From positions 1 through 27,999 of the forward strand of contig JAAAJB010000473.1 in assembly GCA_016098155.1 (NCBI GenBank): a DNA stretch of 27,999 bases, written 5' to 3'. A program made the position numbers and the translations under genes. Origin of the DNA: Actinomortierella ambigua (taxonomy: Eukaryota; Mortierellomycota; Mortierellomycetes; Mortierellales; Mortierellaceae). Positions 9,774-18,792 of the stretch are shown here, piece after piece (position 1 is the first letter of the stretch; every line of letters begins with the position of its first letter). The notes beneath the pieces were generated by a model, which had not been told where the DNA came from, did not search any database, and was given only the letters and a program-made list of their open reading frames with translations.

Positions 9774-10085
9774 AGTTCACTTGTCCTAACTGCCTCCAAC
9801 GCCGCAATACCACACCCGTTATCAGGCGGTCTCATGGATCTTAAGTATCATACAAACGAAGTACAAGTGGTTTCAACGCCCTCCCCAAGATCGGTGATTG
9901 AATCCTGGCAAACAGGCCAACTGGGGTCGCTTGATGATCCAGGCCAAACCCCGATCTGTCTTGAAGCCAAAGGCGGCATGCAAAAGTATGACTGTGGCCC
10001 ACTCTTTTCACAAAGAATGATATGACAGCGTCAGCGGATGGCGCTTCAAATGCCAGCGTGATAAGCAGCTGGAGGGACGCGTTGA
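9774..10085 (+). pseudogene. Ubl-RING family pseudogene B (3' fragment)
   Basis: Only the second half of the gene survives. TTCACTTGTCCTAACTGCCT matches the CPVC region, then ACACCCGTTATC, GTACAAGTGGTTTCAA, ATCCTGGCAAACAGGCCAACTGGG, and a RING part (GACTGTGGCCCACTCTTT, CAGCGTGATAAGCAGCTGGA). There are indels between blocks, the frame is broken at several points, and both Ubl domains are absent. It ends with GCGTTGA like the intact genes and shares its downstream flank with pseudogene A. Confidence 0.82.
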
Positions 10086-10543
10086 TCACCTCCCAGACGC
10101 TTAATGTACCGCTGACAGAGCTTCCCCGAGCATCCTCTGTAGCCTGGCCACAGCAATATCACGCATTGAACGCTGAACTATCATTTTTGGGATGTCAATT
10201 GAAAGTGCAGAGGGTGAATAGCAAAATTCAAGGGTACTCGCTTGGCAAACATGGCAGGGGAGGCAGGGGAGGGGGAGAGAGGACTGACGACGAGTAGAGT
10301 TGACAGTTGCAGAGCTCATGACTGAGATGGTGTGTGACCTGGAACCACACTAGAGGAGGTGAGACACTGTGCCCTGGACTGGTTTTTTCCTTTATTTTCT
10401 TTTTCTGCATGTACATGTACAGCAACTGTATCTCCATGCTCCCAAACCCCCCAAACTCTGATTGTTTATTTCAACACTTTTCTCTCTCTTTCTTCACCGC
10501 CACAAAATCACCCTCCCACTTCTTCCCCCCCCCCACACACACA
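10086..10543 (+). repeat. Leader flank F of G5
   Basis: Shares ATGTACCGxTxAC, AGCCTGxCCACxGCAAT and GCATTGAACGC with the flank before G3, then diverges. A G-rich purine stretch (GGCAGGGGAGGCAGGGGAGG) at about 10252-10272 and a C-run just before the ATG are specific to this copy. The 46-nt block of the other two leaders is reduced to fragments, so regulation of G5 may differ. No gene is seen. Confidence 0.55.
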
Positions 10544-11590
10544 ATGGTCCACTCTGTCTCTGTTCTCGTCGCCAACGAGCCTGGCAAAGTGGTCCAAGTT
10601 CCTTGTCAGGGTCACGAGCCAGTCTCCCTCCTGCTACAGCGCCTGCTTACCAATGTTGGTCTCGAGGCGGAGGTTGTCTTTCGTCACCAAGTCGCCATCA
10701 ACGGGATTGTCCTCAAAGATGAGAATGCGTCAGTGGCCGACTATCGCATCTTTGGCGACGGCGTCACCTACAAGTTTTGGAAGAAATCCCCTTTGATGAT
10801 CCATGTGATAACGCTTGCGGGAAATATTATCGACGTGCAGTGTCAGACCACCAACACCATCGATTGTATCAAAGGGCTTATTCAAGATCGGAATGGCGTG
10901 CCTCCGGATCAACAGCGCCTCATTTTTGAGGGAAAGCAGCTCGAGGATGGTCGAATGTTGTTAGACTACAATATCCAGATGGGCTCCGTCCTTCGCTTGG
11001 TCTTTCGTCTCCATGGTGGCGGTGTCTTGCCATCCATTTCCTTCGAGTTTGCTGATGTGTCCGATAGGAGCAATGTCCGCAAGATTGGGTTGACCAAGGG
11101 CTCCACGCCGGGCCGTGCGGTGGAGCCGGGGATGAATATCGAGTGCCACTGCGAGTGCACCCCCAAATACCATGTCATCTGTCCTAAGGGTTTCGCCCTC
11201 GTCGAGATGACGAAGGAACGCTTCACTTGTCCTGTCTGCCATGCAAGCGACAGGATCACACCCGTAACCGTCGGATTCTTGGAATGCCAGTACCGTGTCA
11301 TGGGACTCAAGCTGTCGGGCGAGCAGTACACGTCCGAGTGGTTCGATGTCCCACCGGAGGACGAGTACCAGCGTTTCGATCCTGGCAAACAGACCACCTG
11401 GAGCCGCCTGATGATCCAGTCCAAGCCTCGATCCCAGGCGGACAATTGCATTGTTTGCCTTGAATCTGGATACGGCGTTCGGACCTATGGCTGTGTCCAC
11501 ACTTACCACCAAAAATGCCTTGATAGTATCGGCGGAGAGTGCTTCTCTTGCAAAATTGACGGGCAACTGCAGGTTTTAGACACGCGTTGA
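10544..11590 (+). CDS. Tandem ubiquitin-like domain / RING-H2 protein, copy G5 (intronless)
   Basis: 348 residues. Ubl1 is at 1-79. Ubl2 at about 85-158 keeps the most ubiquitin-like core ([25 protein letters not shown]), including the equivalents of Ile44 and Lys48, but ends RLHGGG, and His68 is replaced by Arg. It lacks about 7 residues between Ubl1 and Ubl2 that G1 and G3 carry. The middle domain has CHCECTPKY and FTCPVC. The RING-H2 has C302, C305, C317, H319, H322, C325, C333 and C336. It is convergent with BRR2, with about 480 nt between the stop codons. The most likely role is E3 ligase or ubiquitin-pathway regulator, inferred from the RING; no substrate can be named. The start was chosen as for the sister copies. 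Confidence 0.82.
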   Translation: MVHSVSVLVANEPGKVVQVPCQGHEPVSLLLQRLLTNVGLEAEVVFRHQVAINGIVLKDENASVADYRIFGDGVTYKFWKKSPLMIHVITLAGNIIDVQCQTTNTIDCIKGLIQDRNGVPPDQQRLIFEGKQLEDGRMLLDYNIQMGSVLRLVFRLHGGGVLPSISFEFADVSDRSNVRKIGLTKGSTPGRAVEPGMNIECHCECTPKYHVICPKGFALVEMTKERFTCPVCHASDRITPVTVGFLECQYRVMGLKLSGEQYTSEWFDVPPEDEYQRFDPGKQTTWSRLMIQSKPRSQADNCIVCLESGYGVRTYGCVHTYHQKCLDSIGGECFSCKIDGQLQVLDTR

Positions 11591-12074
11591 TCAAACAAAG
11601 ATTTTACCTCCCGTGCATTTTTGACTGGGACTTTATGACAACGCTGCTGTGAAGAGGCCAAGAAGGGTAGCCATCCCGATACAATAACTCAGCCAATCAT
11701 GGCGATATCCCAAAACCTTCGGTTTTTGTGTGCTCGAGGAGGGTTCTCTGTCTCGAGGTTGGGACAAAATCTCAGCACCTACCCACACTTCCCATTGAGC
11801 ATTCTCCCTCCTACCTTTGACGTGTGTTTTCTAGGGGTGATCATGCCAGCTAGGGTGTGCTTATCAGTGGCCAACACTTTGATCGCAATGGTGAACAGTA
11901 GACAGTATGGGAGAAAAGGGGAAGAGGGAGGGAAGAATGCTGCAAAAAAAAAAAAAAAAAAAAAAAAAAACTTGCAGGGATAGGTACTTGCTTTGTGTAA
12001 TGCGGTTCATCATATTGAAGTACAAAAAAAAAGTCTACTATGTCGAGGGCCTATTTCCCCACTATTCTATTCGT
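11591..12074. other. Convergent intergenic region with an A27 run
   Basis: Lies between the stops of G5 and BRR2 and must hold both 3' ends. A run of 27 A (11944-11970) is the longest homopolymer in the window. Just after it, GGTACTTGCTTTG (11983-11995) resembles GGTACTCGCTTGG (10233-10245) and GGTACTTGCTTGG (4530-4542) in the leaders of G5 and G1. The 3' flank of G1 and G3 is not found here. The open frame 11699-11983 runs into the A-run as polylysine and is not called. Confidence 0.5.
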
Positions 12075-15000
12075 TCACTCGGCCATCTCCTCATCCTCGT
12101 CCTCCTCTTCATCATCACTCTCCTCGCCCTCGCCAACATCAACGGCCATATCAAGTTCCTGGTCGCAGCCCAAGAAGCTGTCGCACATCGTGTACAGCTT
12201 GTACGTCTGCTTGCCAGGCCGCGGGCACACCAGCTCGAGCTTCACGGTCAGCTTCCGCTGCAGCGTCACACGCTTGATCGACAACAGCGACTTGGTTGCT
12301 GGATCGCCAATCACAATCCACCAGCCCTCGTCCTTCTTGCCTGGGAAGAACGGCGCTGGCACGCTCGACACTTCCTCGTCCTCTTCATCCTCATCATCTC
12401 CACCATCGCGCTCCATCTGCACATGAACCACCGTTGGCTGTCCTGCCCGGAGGTCATCCTCGTCTTCAACCCGGTACGAGACCTCGATCGATGGGTACCG
12501 GTTGACAAACTGCGCGATCGCCTGCATCTGCTTGGGCGTCACCTGCAAGGCCCGGTCACGCTCCGCATCCTCCATGTCCTGAATGTCAAACACAGCCTCA
12601 CAGCCAGCGGCCTCGAGCCGTTGGATGCGCTCCTTGGTCATGTACGGCACTTGCTTCAGTGGCGAGTCGCGGTCCCACATGGCCTGGACGGCCATCTGGG
12701 CCAGCTCCATGGTGGCGAGCGCCGGGGCGAGCCAACCGTTGGACGAGATGACATCGACACAGGCCTGCAAGAGCGGGACGATCTGCGACAGAACCCAAAC
12801 ACGGTCCGACTCGAGGTCGGCTGGCAGCTGCAGCCGTGAAAAGTGGGCCTGCAACAGGATGTTGGTCTTGTGGTGTGGGCTCGTCCATTTGGCGCCACCC
12901 TGGATCTTGACAGGCAGTCGCTCGTAAATCCGCTGAAGGACTTGGTCCTCGTGGTGTCGGATCGCAATCCCTTCAAACTCGGCCGCCGTCGAGATAATCT
13001 CCAACAGGCCCTTGAGCTTCGTCGTCGGCGTCAGACTCGAACTGAACAACTCGACGGTTGAGAAGTGGATGTTGTAGTAAGCGGCAATCATACCCAGGTT
13101 CAGTGGCGACACCTCAATCTCGTTCTCGAGCGAAATGCACTTGGACGTCACCAAGTCTTGGATCGTCGTCTCCACCAACTCGGACAGGTGATCGGACATG
13201 TGTCGACTGGTGGTGCCCTGGAGTCCATAATAGTTGGGGTTCTGCGACATCCGTCGGTACAGGAAAGTCCACGTCAGATAGTCGACGGCATCCTGCTGAT
13301 TCTCAATCGTCTTGGTGACAATCTCGGCATTGAAGTGGTCGTGCAAGAAGTGGTCCAGATGTGACTCGACGGGCAGAGCCTCAAACAAAAACTTTTTGTA
13401 AAAGTCCTTGCGGTTGGCCTGGCACATCAGTACACATCGGCTCGACTCGTCCTCGCGTGGTCGGCTCGCCCGTCCCATCATCTGCAGAATATCTGTCGTA
13501 GGGTAGTCGGCATATCGGTGGTCCTTGCCGTCGTAGTACTGGGTGCCCATCACAACGACCATGTAGGATGTCATGGGAATGCTCCAGCACGTATCTCGCG
13601 ACGCCACCACCACCTGGATCGCTCCACTGTCAAACAGCTTCTCCACAATCCGCCTGTCATTCTTGCTCAGTGCCTCGTGGTAGAAGCCAATGCCGTGCTC
13701 TAACGACGACACCAATGCCTTGTCCTCCACATGCTCCAGATGGCCTTGCAGCATCTCTTTGTCACAGTGCAGGAACCGGTCCGTGGCGTCGTCCGCCATC
13801 GCAAATGTCAACAAGTCGGTCACTGTCAGTCGGCACTGCTTGCGCGAGGGGACAAACACAATCACGGGCTTTTGGGGCGAGTAAGTCGTAATCGCCGTAT
13901 ACGTCGGCTTTGCCATGGCAATCATCCACGAAGCAAAATGTGGGATCGTGTAGCTCTGAATGTGCACATCCAGGGGCAAAGGTCGGACCGACGGGTGGAA
14001 GTTGAACATCGAATGGCTTGTTGCACCGATCCACTCTCCCAGATCGCGAGCGTTCGCCAGCGATGTGCTGAGCGCAACAATGCGTACCTTGTTGGGCAAC
14101 TGCGAAGAGATGGTGCGCATACGCGAGACAACGACCTCATAAGTCGGGCCCAGGTCACCGCCGATCAGATGCAGCTCATCCGCAATAAACAGGCTCACAT
14201 TCTGGACGTTCTTGCGCTGGCGCCAACGACGCGAAAGAGCATCCCACTGAGGAGGCGTCGCCAAGATGACATCGCCCTGGGCCAGCAGCTTCAGATCCGC
14301 ACTGGCCTCGCCTGTCAGCGCTACAATCGTCTTGCCGCCCTGGATGCTCCTGAACTTGGCCTCCCATTCCTTCTGACGCGCATCCACGACCTCTTGGTGA
14401 GGTTCCACATAGACAATCTTGCCCTTGTTCTTCTTGTTCCATTGGCGCATCATGGCAAACTCGGCGCAAATCGTCTTGCCGGAGCCCGTCGGCGCGCCAA
14501 TGAAGACATTATCGTCCGATGTGTAGAGCGTGTTGAAGACCTGGGTCTGGATCTGATTGAATTTAGACACCGTCTTGGCAAAGATGGCCTCGTATTCGGG
14601 GTTGCGCAATGCACTGACGGGCAAAGGCTGAAGATCCAAGAGCTCCGTGTGAGGGGGATACTTCTCGGGCAGGATCAGGTGCTTGAACGAGATTGGGAAT
14701 CGGGTCTCCGAGTGCAACCAGCGGTCTGAGATGATGCTGACAAAGTAGTTGGGAGGCAGAGGGTCAAACAGAGGGATGGTGAACGTCATGACGTGCTCCT
14801 CCGTCGCATAGGCCTGCTTCAGGATGAATGACTCTTGGTGCAGAATGATCTCGCCGTCCACATCCTCGACCAGCACCCAAAAGGCCTCGGCCGTGCCGTG
14901 CACCTTTTCGTCCCACTGAAAGTCGGGTGTGACGGTGAGCTCGACCTTTAGCATAGACCGTGTCAAGGGCTGGACATGTGACTGCAGGTCAACGCGGGGG

Positions 15001-18000
15001 AACTCGTGGATGTAGCGTTCGAGAAGGCGACCGGCCTTGGGCACACCGACCAATTCGCCCAGCTCTTGCGCCGACAGGTCAAAGTAGCGGTTCCACTCAA
15101 ACTCCTTGCGCTCAATCTTCTTGATCAGCTCCGGGTTGATGGCCTTGAACTGGCGCAAGGGTGTCATCGACAGCCACTGGCGCTTCTCCACCATCTTGCA
15201 CAGATCCAGTGCCTTGCGCGTCAATTGGGCCCATCCACGTCGCAGACAAATCTCAAAGATGGCTCGCAGGATACGACCACTGCTCTGTGTCACGTACACC
15301 ATGTCGCTGACCAGTGCAAATCCGTCCAACTTGAGCTGTGAGATGTACGACTGAAGCAGCACATTGATCTTGGCCGTTGGCTCCTCGATGCTCTCCTTGA
15401 CGGGGATGGGCACCTGTTCCAGCCACTTTTGCAACTCGGCCTTCTCCTCCTCGCGAACAGGGATGTACTTGAACTCGTCGCTGAGCGAGAAGACACGGAA
15501 GAGCTCGATGAACGACATCATGGGCTTGAGGTGCTGGTTGTAGGTTGCCATGGAGCTGTGGGTGATGTAGTAGTGCGAGGCAATGCGACCGAGCTCCGTG
15601 CCCTGGAACTTGCCCGTCTTTTTGTCGTACTTGATCATGTTGCACTTGTCGAGAAGGGTGGCTGCTGAGTGTACAATGTCGACACGCTTCTTCTGAAGAT
15701 ATGGGTCGTCCTCGATGTCGTCGGGCGAAATGCTATACAGAGTTGGGTTGCGCAACATGCGGACATAGAGGTAGGTGTATCCGAGCCATTGCACAGCCTC
15801 GTCACGGTTCTTGATCGTTCCCAGCACAATCTCGGCGTTCAAGTTGTCGGCCAACCTAGACACAAACTGCGACTCGATCGGGAGCTGCTGGTTGAGAAGT
15901 GACAGGTAGTACTGAAGTTCGCCGCGGGTGGTGATGATGATGCCTTCACCAAACTCATCGAACTGGGGACGACCAGCACGACCAAGCATCTGCAACACAT
16001 CCTGTGGCGACAGCTCGGCCCAGCGACCCTTCTCTGGCGAGTACACCTGAGTGCCCTTGATGATGACTGTATGGGCAGGCAAGTTAACACCCCAGGCCAG
16101 CGTGGCCGTCGAGCAGAGCACCTTGATATGACCAGCCGTAAACAACTCCTCCACGGCCTCACGATCGGCACGTGTCATACCGGCATGATGGATGGCGAAG
16201 CCATAGGGCAACAAGTCCTTGAGGTTCTGGTCAGTCGCTTGATCGGCTTCCTCTCGAAGCACCTCGCGCGCAGCTCCGTCGGGTCTGGCAAAGTGAGTGA
16301 TTGTATCCTTCTCGATAGCCATGTCGCGCAGAAACTGGGCCGTCTTGGCCGTCTCCTTGCGAGAGTGGACAAAGACGAGCACCTGGTCACCTTCGGGTTG
16401 TGTAACGTGCTCCATGACCTTTTCGTACGTGACCTCGTTCATGACCTGGAACCGCTTGATCGCCTTCTTCTCCGTGATACCGATAAACTCTTGCTTCAGC
16501 GGACAAGGTCTCCAGGAGCTGTCAAAGTGGAACATGCCCGTCTTAAAGTCCACGCGCAAGAAGGTGGCAACATCGACGTAGTTGGGCAATGTGGCGGAAA
16601 GACCGACAAGACGGATCAGCTCCTGGGTCTGCTCCATATGCCTCAGCGTTCTTGCGACAATCGACTCCAGCACGGGACCACGCTCGTCGTGCAGCAGATG
16701 AATCTCGTCAATGATAACGAGGCGGACGAGGTTGGTGTAGCTTCGGTCGGTCGCCTTGCGGGTGATGATGTCCCACTTTTCGGGTGTTGTGATGATCATC
16801 TGCGTGTCAGAAATCTGTTCCTTGGTCATTTGACGATCGCCCGTCAATTCCTGCACCGACAAACCAAAGGGCTTGAGGCGTTTGCCAAAGTTGGTGACCA
16901 TCTCCTGAACCAGCGCCTTCATGGGCGCAATGTAGACAATCTTGAAGTTGTCCTTGTCGATCACACCTGTCTCTGGGTCGCGGTACTTTTCAATCTCGTG
17001 CAGCACGGTGAGCATGGCGCAGTTCGTCTTGCCGGCACCCGTGGGGGCACAGAGCAGCATGTTCTCATCCGAACCAAACGCCGTTGGGTACACGACCGAC
17101 TGAATGGGGTTCAAACCTTGTGGGAAGCAAGACTGGATCCACGATGGCAGGTCCGCCTTGCCGATCAGTTTGCGGTCCTCTGTAGGCTTCTTGGGTGGTG
17201 GCACGTGGACTTCCTCATAGCCCTTCTTCTGACGCTGGAAAGAGCCTTCAGGAACGATGACCTTCTTGTTGGACATGAGGTGGTTGCCCTGAGCGAACGA
17301 CATGGCTTCCAGATCCAACAACTGACGAGGGACCGCTGTAGTGGGTGCTGGTCCTTTTTCTTTGGGCAAGGCCGCCATAGGCCCAGCAGCCACAGGTTCC
17401 TGTCCTGCAGCGCGACGGCGGAGATCCGATTTGCCTCCGCTGGTCTGGTTGCCGAGTCCCTTGATGATCCAGTCGAGTCCCTTCTCGCGCATCTCGCCCT
17501 CAATGTCGGCACGCTGCTTGCCATCTGCACGGCCGAGCTTTGTGCACCAAACAATCACCTCACGGTTACGAATCAACATGCTGACGAGCTCAAACTTGTC
17601 ATAGTCGAACAAGGCCATGAGTTCGTTTTCGCACTCGCGCATGTCGACGGCGTCGTCCGAGATGATGGTCAGGGCAGCGTCTGTCTTCTCCTTGGCGACA
17701 ATCTCGTCACTGTAGTAGGTGGTGATGAATCGCTGGAGCCAGTAGGCATCGACTTGATGTGGCTGGAGCTTTTTTGTGGTGTCGACCTTTGTCTCTGTTG
17801 CTCCAACGCGCATGGCGGCGTCTTCGTCGACATCCATGGAGGACTCTTCTGGCTCATCATTTCCCTTGCCGGCGCCAATCACGACATCCTGAGCGGTGTC
17901 GATTCCTGTTTGCTCCTCATCGTCCTCGGCCTCAGAATGCAACGAATAGATATCATCGTCTGCCTCTTCTTCGTCAAAGACGACGGCGACACCATACTGC

Positions 18001-18647
18001 TCATCAATGTCACCGACATTCTTGAGATCGCCATCCTGCTCAACGGTGACCTGTTCCTCTGAGCCATAATCTGTAATCTTCTTGCCGAGGTTCAGGAGGG
18101 TTGCAAACTGGTCCGAGTCCAAGGAGGAGGAGAGGATGTCCTCAATCTTCTTCTTTTTGTCAAAGTCCTTTAATGTGTCGGTGTGCAGAATCTCGAGGGT
18201 CTCATCGGAGGCACTTCGGACAATTTCGTGGGAGACATCGCCGAGGAAGCGCTGGACAAAGTTAAGGATGAGTTCGTAGGTCTGCTGTGTCTCCTTGGTC
18301 TTTGGTCGATAGCCACCGCTCTCGAGGTCCTCTGTCGCAGCGAGGACAGAGGAGAAGCCGTAGGCGCTACGCAGAGAGCGCTCTTCGGCCCGCTTCCGTC
18401 GTCGCTCCTGATCCTTCTCTGAGTCGGTAGTAGACTTTTTTTTGCTCTTTTTGGACTCCTCGACCATGGAGGTATCTCTTGCTGCGCGCGATCCAAACTC
18501 TTTGGGGTTGATCCTGCCATAAAGCGACTCTGCCTCGCCTGTAGGCTCATTTCCGCGGCGAGCAATGTCTGATCGGTTCGCCTGGATAACCAGGTTCGAG
18601 GTGGCAGCATACTGATACTGCTGCTCCCGGGCGATTCTGTCAGCCAT
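12075..18647 (-). CDS. BRR2: Pre-mRNA-splicing helicase BRR2 (U5 snRNP 200 kDa type)
   Basis: About 2190 residues, close to human SNRNP200 (2136) and yeast Brr2 (2163). It has two Ski2-like cassettes. Cassette 1 has Walker A APTGAGKT near 534-541, DEIH near 646, SATLP and QMLGRAGRP near 885, then a Sec63 unit. Cassette 2 has APTGSGKT near 1383, DELH near 1489, STSLANARDLGEWIG, QMMGRASRP and a second Sec63 unit. The N-terminus has the plug/PWI-like region (AYWLQRFITTYYSDEIV near 295). Brr2 unwinds U4/U6 snRNA to activate the spliceosome in the nucleus; cassette 2 is normally regulatory. An acidic loop (GGDDEDEEDEE) lies in the last Sec63 unit and the tail is acidic (SDDEEEDEDEE). The reading frame is uninterrupted. 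I start at MADRIAREQQ (ATG at 18647) because it fits the family N-terminus and a 3' splice site abuts it; the 40-residue upstream extension looks like intron. Confidence 0.97.
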   Translation of the reverse strand: MADRIAREQQYQYAATSNLVIQANRSDIARRGNEPTGEAESLYGRINPKEFGSRAARDTSMVEESKKSKKKSTTDSEKDQERRRKRAEERSLRSAYGFSSVLAATEDLESGGYRPKTKETQQTYELILNFVQRFLGDVSHEIVRSASDETLEILHTDTLKDFDKKKKIEDILSSSLDSDQFATLLNLGKKITDYGSEEQVTVEQDGDLKNVGDIDEQYGVAVVFDEEEADDDIYSLHSEAEDDEEQTGIDTAQDVVIGAGKGNDEPEESSMDVDEDAAMRVGATETKVDTTKKLQPHQVDAYWLQRFITTYYSDEIVAKEKTDAALTIISDDAVDMRECENELMALFDYDKFELVSMLIRNREVIVWCTKLGRADGKQRADIEGEMREKGLDWIIKGLGNQTSGGKSDLRRRAAGQEPVAAGPMAALPKEKGPAPTTAVPRQLLDLEAMSFAQGNHLMSNKKVIVPEGSFQRQKKGYEEVHVPPPKKPTEDRKLIGKADLPSWIQSCFPQGLNPIQSVVYPTAFGSDENMLLCAPTGAGKTNCAMLTVLHEIEKYRDPETGVIDKDNFKIVYIAPMKALVQEMVTNFGKRLKPFGLSVQELTGDRQMTKEQISDTQMIITTPEKWDIITRKATDRSYTNLVRLVIIDEIHLLHDERGPVLESIVARTLRHMEQTQELIRLVGLSATLPNYVDVATFLRVDFKTGMFHFDSSWRPCPLKQEFIGITEKKAIKRFQVMNEVTYEKVMEHVTQPEGDQVLVFVHSRKETAKTAQFLRDMAIEKDTITHFARPDGAAREVLREEADQATDQNLKDLLPYGFAIHHAGMTRADREAVEELFTAGHIKVLCSTATLAWGVNLPAHTVIIKGTQVYSPEKGRWAELSPQDVLQMLGRAGRPQFDEFGEGIIITTRGELQYYLSLLNQQLPIESQFVSRLADNLNAEIVLGTIKNRDEAVQWLGYTYLYVRMLRNPTLYSISPDDIEDDPYLQKKRVDIVHSAATLLDKCNMIKYDKKTGKFQGTELGRIASHYYITHSSMATYNQHLKPMMSFIELFRVFSLSDEFKYIPVREEEKAELQKWLEQVPIPVKESIEEPTAKINVLLQSYISQLKLDGFALVSDMVYVTQSSGRILRAIFEICLRRGWAQLTRKALDLCKMVEKRQWLSMTPLRQFKAINPELIKKIERKEFEWNRYFDLSAQELGELVGVPKAGRLLERYIHEFPRVDLQSHVQPLTRSMLKVELTVTPDFQWDEKVHGTAEAFWVLVEDVDGEIILHQESFILKQAYATEEHVMTFTIPLFDPLPPNYFVSIISDRWLHSETRFPISFKHLILPEKYPPHTELLDLQPLPVSALRNPEYEAIFAKTVSKFNQIQTQVFNTLYTSDDNVFIGAPTGSGKTICAEFAMMRQWNKKNKGKIVYVEPHQEVVDARQKEWEAKFRSIQGGKTIVALTGEASADLKLLAQGDVILATPPQWDALSRRWRQRKNVQNVSLFIADELHLIGGDLGPTYEVVVSRMRTISSQLPNKVRIVALSTSLANARDLGEWIGATSHSMFNFHPSVRPLPLDVHIQSYTIPHFASWMIAMAKPTYTAITTYSPQKPVIVFVPSRKQCRLTVTDLLTFAMADDATDRFLHCDKEMLQGHLEHVEDKALVSSLEHGIGFYHEALSKNDRRIVEKLFDSGAIQVVVASRDTCWSIPMTSYMVVVMGTQYYDGKDHRYADYPTTDILQMMGRASRPREDESSRCVLMCQANRKDFYKKFLFEALPVESHLDHFLHDHFNAEIVTKTIENQQDAVDYLTWTFLYRRMSQNPNYYGLQGTTSRHMSDHLSELVETTIQDLVTSKCISLENEIEVSPLNLGMIAAYYNIHFSTVELFSSSLTPTTKLKGLLEIISTAAEFEGIAIRHHEDQVLQRIYERLPVKIQGGAKWTSPHHKTNILLQAHFSRLQLPADLESDRVWVLSQIVPLLQACVDVISSNGWLAPALATMELAQMAVQAMWDRDSPLKQVPYMTKERIQRLEAAGCEAVFDIQDMEDAERDRALQVTPKQMQAIAQFVNRYPSIEVSYRVEDEDDLRAGQPTVVHVQMERDGGDDEDEEDEEVSSVPAPFFPGKKDEGWWIVIGDPATKSLLSIKRVTLQRKLTVKLELVCPRPGKQTYKLYTMCDSFLGCDQELDMAVDVGEGEESDDEEEDEDEEMAE

Positions 18648-18648
18648 C

Positions 18649-18792
18649 CTGAAATAGTATGTGGCTATCGAAATTATTGGTAAAAATAAAAAACAATGGA
18701 TCTTGGTTAGGCCAAGGTTGATCTCTTGTCGTTTCGTGCAGGTGTGATACGTGTAGAATGCTGGCAACGGGGCGTAGCGAAGAAGGGCCTAC
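18649..18792 (-). other. Probable 5' UTR intron of BRR2
   Basis: On the minus strand AAG|GTAGGC (GT at 18792-18791) and ACTATTTCAG|GATGG (AG ending at 18649) delimit 144 nt, within the size range of the other introns here. The acceptor lies 2 nt before the chosen start codon. The donor is a guess among GT sites; the acceptor is stronger. Confidence 0.4.

Noticed and set aside
11699..11983. 94-codon open frame between G5 and BRR2
   Set aside because: It ends by translating the A27 run as polylysine, has no family features, and lies in a 3' intergenic region.
16071..18062. 663-codon plus-strand open frame
   Set aside because: It lies fully antisense to BRR2 helicase coding sequence and shows no domain of its own; such long shadows follow from codon bias of the real strand.
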